Source of the DNA: VRUE01 sp036276735
GTDB lineage: Bacteria; Actinomycetota; Thermoleophilia; Solirubrobacterales; 70-9
DNA length: 40,329 nt
Direction of reading: 5' to 3'
Assembly: GCA_036276735.1 (NCBI GenBank)
Contig: DASUOH010000047.1
Span: forward strand, 1 to 40,329
Numbering within the stretch: the first letter of the stretch is position 1; each line of letters opens with the position of its first letter. The position numbers and the translations under genes are program-made. This document shows positions 38,770 to 40,329 of this stretch, one piece after another. The notes beneath the pieces were generated by a model that saw nothing but the letters and a program-made list of their open reading frames with translations, had not been told where the DNA came from and ran no database searches.

Positions 38770-39432
38770 ATGGCTGAGCTGAACCTCGTACTCCTCGGAC
38801 CTCCCGGCAGCGGCAAGGGCACGCAGGGCGAACGGCTGCAGGACGAGCTGAAGTTGCCCTACTGGGCGACCGGCGACATCCTGCGCGCCGCGGTGCGCGC
38901 GGAGACGGAGCTGGGCCGGGTCGCCAAGACCTACATGGATCGAGGCGACCTGGTGCCCGACGAGGTGATCGTCGGCGCGATCGGCGAGCGGATCGGCTCG
39001 GTCGAGGCGGCCGAGGGTTTCATCCTCGACGGCTTTCCGCGCACCGTGCCGCAGGCCGAAGCGCTCGCTGCCAAGCTGGACGAATTGGGCCGGGAGCTGA
39101 GCGCGGTCCTGCTGATCGACGCCAGCGACGAGGAGGTGACGCGTCGGCTGGGCGGCCGCCGCACCTGCGCCGCCAAGGGTCACGTCTACCACGTTGATTT
39201 CAACCCGCCGGCGCAGGAAGGCGTTTGCGACGTCGACGGCAGCGAGCTGATCGTGCGCGACGACGACAAGCCTGAGGTCATCGCCAACCGGCTCGAGACC
39301 TACCACGAGAAGACCGAGCCGTTGATCTCCTTCTACGAGAAACGCGACCTGCTGCGGCGGATCGATGGCTGCGCTGCCCCCGATGAAGTGACGGAGAAGC
39401 TGCGCAGCACCCTGGCAACGTGTATCGGATGA
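38770..39432 (+). CDS. adk: Adenylate kinase
   Basis: This 220-residue enzyme interconverts ATP + AMP and 2 ADP. The P-loop is G-P-P-G-S-G-K-G-T-Q, the AMP site includes A-T-G-D-I-L-R-A, and D-G-F-P-R-T-V-P-Q-A is intact. The lid (about 129-166) keeps the long form, but only Cys133, Cys153 and Asp156 of the usual four zinc ligands; Lys136 replaces the second Cys. ATG 38770 is used because the sequence then starts at the family N-terminus; an in-frame GTG at 38740 would add ten unlike residues. It overlaps map by four bases. Confidence 0.98.
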   Translation: MAELNLVLLGPPGSGKGTQGERLQDELKLPYWATGDILRAAVRAETELGRVAKTYMDRGDLVPDEVIVGAIGERIGSVEAAEGFILDGFPRTVPQAEALAAKLDELGRELSAVLLIDASDEEVTRRLGGRRTCAAKGHVYHVDFNPPAQEGVCDVDGSELIVRDDDKPEVIANRLETYHEKTEPLISFYEKRDLLRRIDGCAAPDEVTEKLRSTLATCIG

Positions 39433-40190
39433 TCATCCGCAAGACGCCCGAGCAGGTCGACAAGATGGCGGCCTCGGGGCAGATCCTCGTCCGTTGCCTG
39501 CGCATGTTGGCCAGCAAGGCGAGGGCGGGAGTCACGACGAAAGAGCTCGACACCGCGGCGGAGAAGTTCATCCGCTCCCAGGGCGCCGAGCCGGCCTTCA
39601 AGGGCTACCGGGGGTTCCCCGGCTCGATCTGCGCCTCGCCGAACTCGATGGTCGTCCACGGTATCCCCGGCCCCTACGAGCTGAAGCGGGGCGACGTGCT
39701 CTCGATCGACGTCGGCGTTATAAAGGACGGTTGGGTCTCCGACGCGGCGATCACTCTGCCGATCGGGCCGGTCAGCGAGGAGGCGGGCAAGCTGCTCGAC
39801 GTCACCAAGGGCGCTCTTTTCAAAGGGGTCGAGCAGATGCGCCCCGGCAACCGCCTCGGCGACGTCTCGGCGGCGATTCAGCGCAGCGTCGAGATCGAGG
39901 GGCTCTCGATCATCCGTACCCTGGTCGGTCACGGGATCGGCCGCGAGATGCACGAGGAGCCGCAGGTCCCCAATTACGGCGAGCCCGGCAAGGGACCGCT
40001 GCTGGAGGAGGGCACCGTGCTGGCGATTGAGCCGATGGTCAACGCCGGCGGCTCGCTCGTCCATATGGGGGACGACGGCTGGGCCGTCTACTCCGAAGAC
40101 GGCTCCCTCGCCGCCCACTTCGAGTTCACGGTCGCGGTCACCGCGGACGGGCCGCGGATCCTGACGCCCTGGCACGAGGACGACGACTGA
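39429..40190 (+). CDS. map: Methionine aminopeptidase, type I
   Basis: This 253-residue enzyme removes the initiator Met. Metal ligands are the Asp of S-I-D-V-G-V, the Asp of V-S-D-A-A-I, the His of G-H-G-I-G-R-E-M-H, the Glu of A-I-E-P-M and the Glu of F-E-F-T-V. The substrate-side His of V-H-G-I-P-G is also present. The start ATG 39429 overlaps the adk stop (ATGA); GTG 39420 would add three residues. No long N-terminal zinc-finger or SH3-binding extension is present. In most actinobacteria infA follows; here it does not within the remaining 139 bases. Confidence 0.98.
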   Translation: MIIRKTPEQVDKMAASGQILVRCLRMLASKARAGVTTKELDTAAEKFIRSQGAEPAFKGYRGFPGSICASPNSMVVHGIPGPYELKRGDVLSIDVGVIKDGWVSDAAITLPIGPVSEEAGKLLDVTKGALFKGVEQMRPGNRLGDVSAAIQRSVEIEGLSIIRTLVGHGIGREMHEEPQVPNYGEPGKGPLLEEGTVLAIEPMVNAGGSLVHMGDDGWAVYSEDGSLAAHFEFTVAVTADGPRILTPWHEDDD

Positions 40191-40260
40191 GCTAGATGAG
40201 TAGTTCCACGGCGTGCCCTGGTCGAACCGCGCCGAAGGGGAGATAGGCAGCGGGGTCGAA

Positions 40261-40289
40261 GTCGGCGGTGCTCAGTCCTCACCGCCGAC
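40261..40289 (+). terminator. Strong hairpin after map
   Basis: GTCGGCGGTG (40261-40270) and CACCGCCGAC (40280-40289) form a perfect 10-bp stem with a 9-base loop, 70 bases after the map stop. No T-run follows. It could be a terminator or the end structure of inserted DNA. Confidence 0.5.
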
Positions 40290-40303
40290 CCGAAGGGGGC
40301 CAC

Positions 40304-40329
40304 GATGCTCGCCGACCTCGACCTGCTGC
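40304..40329 (+). CDS. Start of a truncated ORF at the window edge
   Basis: ATG 40304 has AAGGGGG at good ribosome-site distance, and eight codons (M-L-A-D-L-D-L-L) are visible before the edge. This is not the start of infA, the expected neighbour. Too little is present to identify it; a transposase of an inserted element is one possibility. Confidence 0.3.

Overview
The window is high-GC DNA carrying the central ribosomal and RNA-polymerase gene region of an actinobacterium. The order rpmG-secE-nusG-rplKA-rplJL-rpoBC, then fusA-tuf, then the S10 and spc operons to secY-adk-map is the bacterial core order. The lineage is probably a deep branch such as Thermoleophilia/Solirubrobacterales. This is inferred from the secreted protein at 18837-19505 with its repeated A/N-S-V-G-S-S-E-type units, from many leaderless genes with TANNNT -10 boxes, and from the long low-complexity tails on ribosomal proteins. 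I could not test it by alignment.

Region 1 (1-7150) is accessory. It holds the end of an NHL-repeat protein, a secreted/membrane protein, a decayed tRNA-Thr copy, a 51-codon ORF, a Phd/VapC toxin-antitoxin (TA) pair, intact tRNA-Thr(GGT), a nucleotidyltransferase-like protein, a tyrosine recombinase, an RHH/MazF-type TA pair, an acyl-CoA dehydrogenase and a VapBC pair. In many actinobacteria tRNA-Thr lies close to rpmG; here about 4.5 kb with an integrase and two TA pairs separates them, so the stretch reads as an island at the tRNA-Thr site.

Region 2 (7152-18541) is rpmG, secE, nusG, rplK, rplA, an L10 leader RNA, rplJ, rplL, rpoB and rpoC, all on the plus strand. Region 3 (18542-23663) is mostly on the minus strand. 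A four-gene block (secreted repeat protein, flavin monooxygenase, small membrane protein, HAD-like protein) is bracketed by two related palindromes of about 105 bp. Then come rpsG and rpsL, inverted relative to fusA-tuf, and a membrane protein ORF that overlaps rpsL.

Region 4 (23687-40190) is fusA, tuf, rpsJ-rplC-rplD-rplW-rplB-rpsS-rplV-rpsC-rplP-rpmC-rpsQ-rplN-rplX-rplE-rpsZ-rpsH-rplF-rplR-rpsE-rpmD-rplO-secY-adk-map on the plus strand, mostly with ATGA/TGATG overlaps that imply translational coupling. After map there is a strong hairpin and the first codons of another ORF.

The most interesting observations are: an 80-bp, 69/80-identical, in-frame repeat inside the disordered tails of rpsQ and rpsE, with a stub in rplJ; the paired palindromes around the region 3 block; a TANNNT hexamer exactly six bases before the start codon of six genes; and the duplicated, T-arm-deleted tRNA-Thr.
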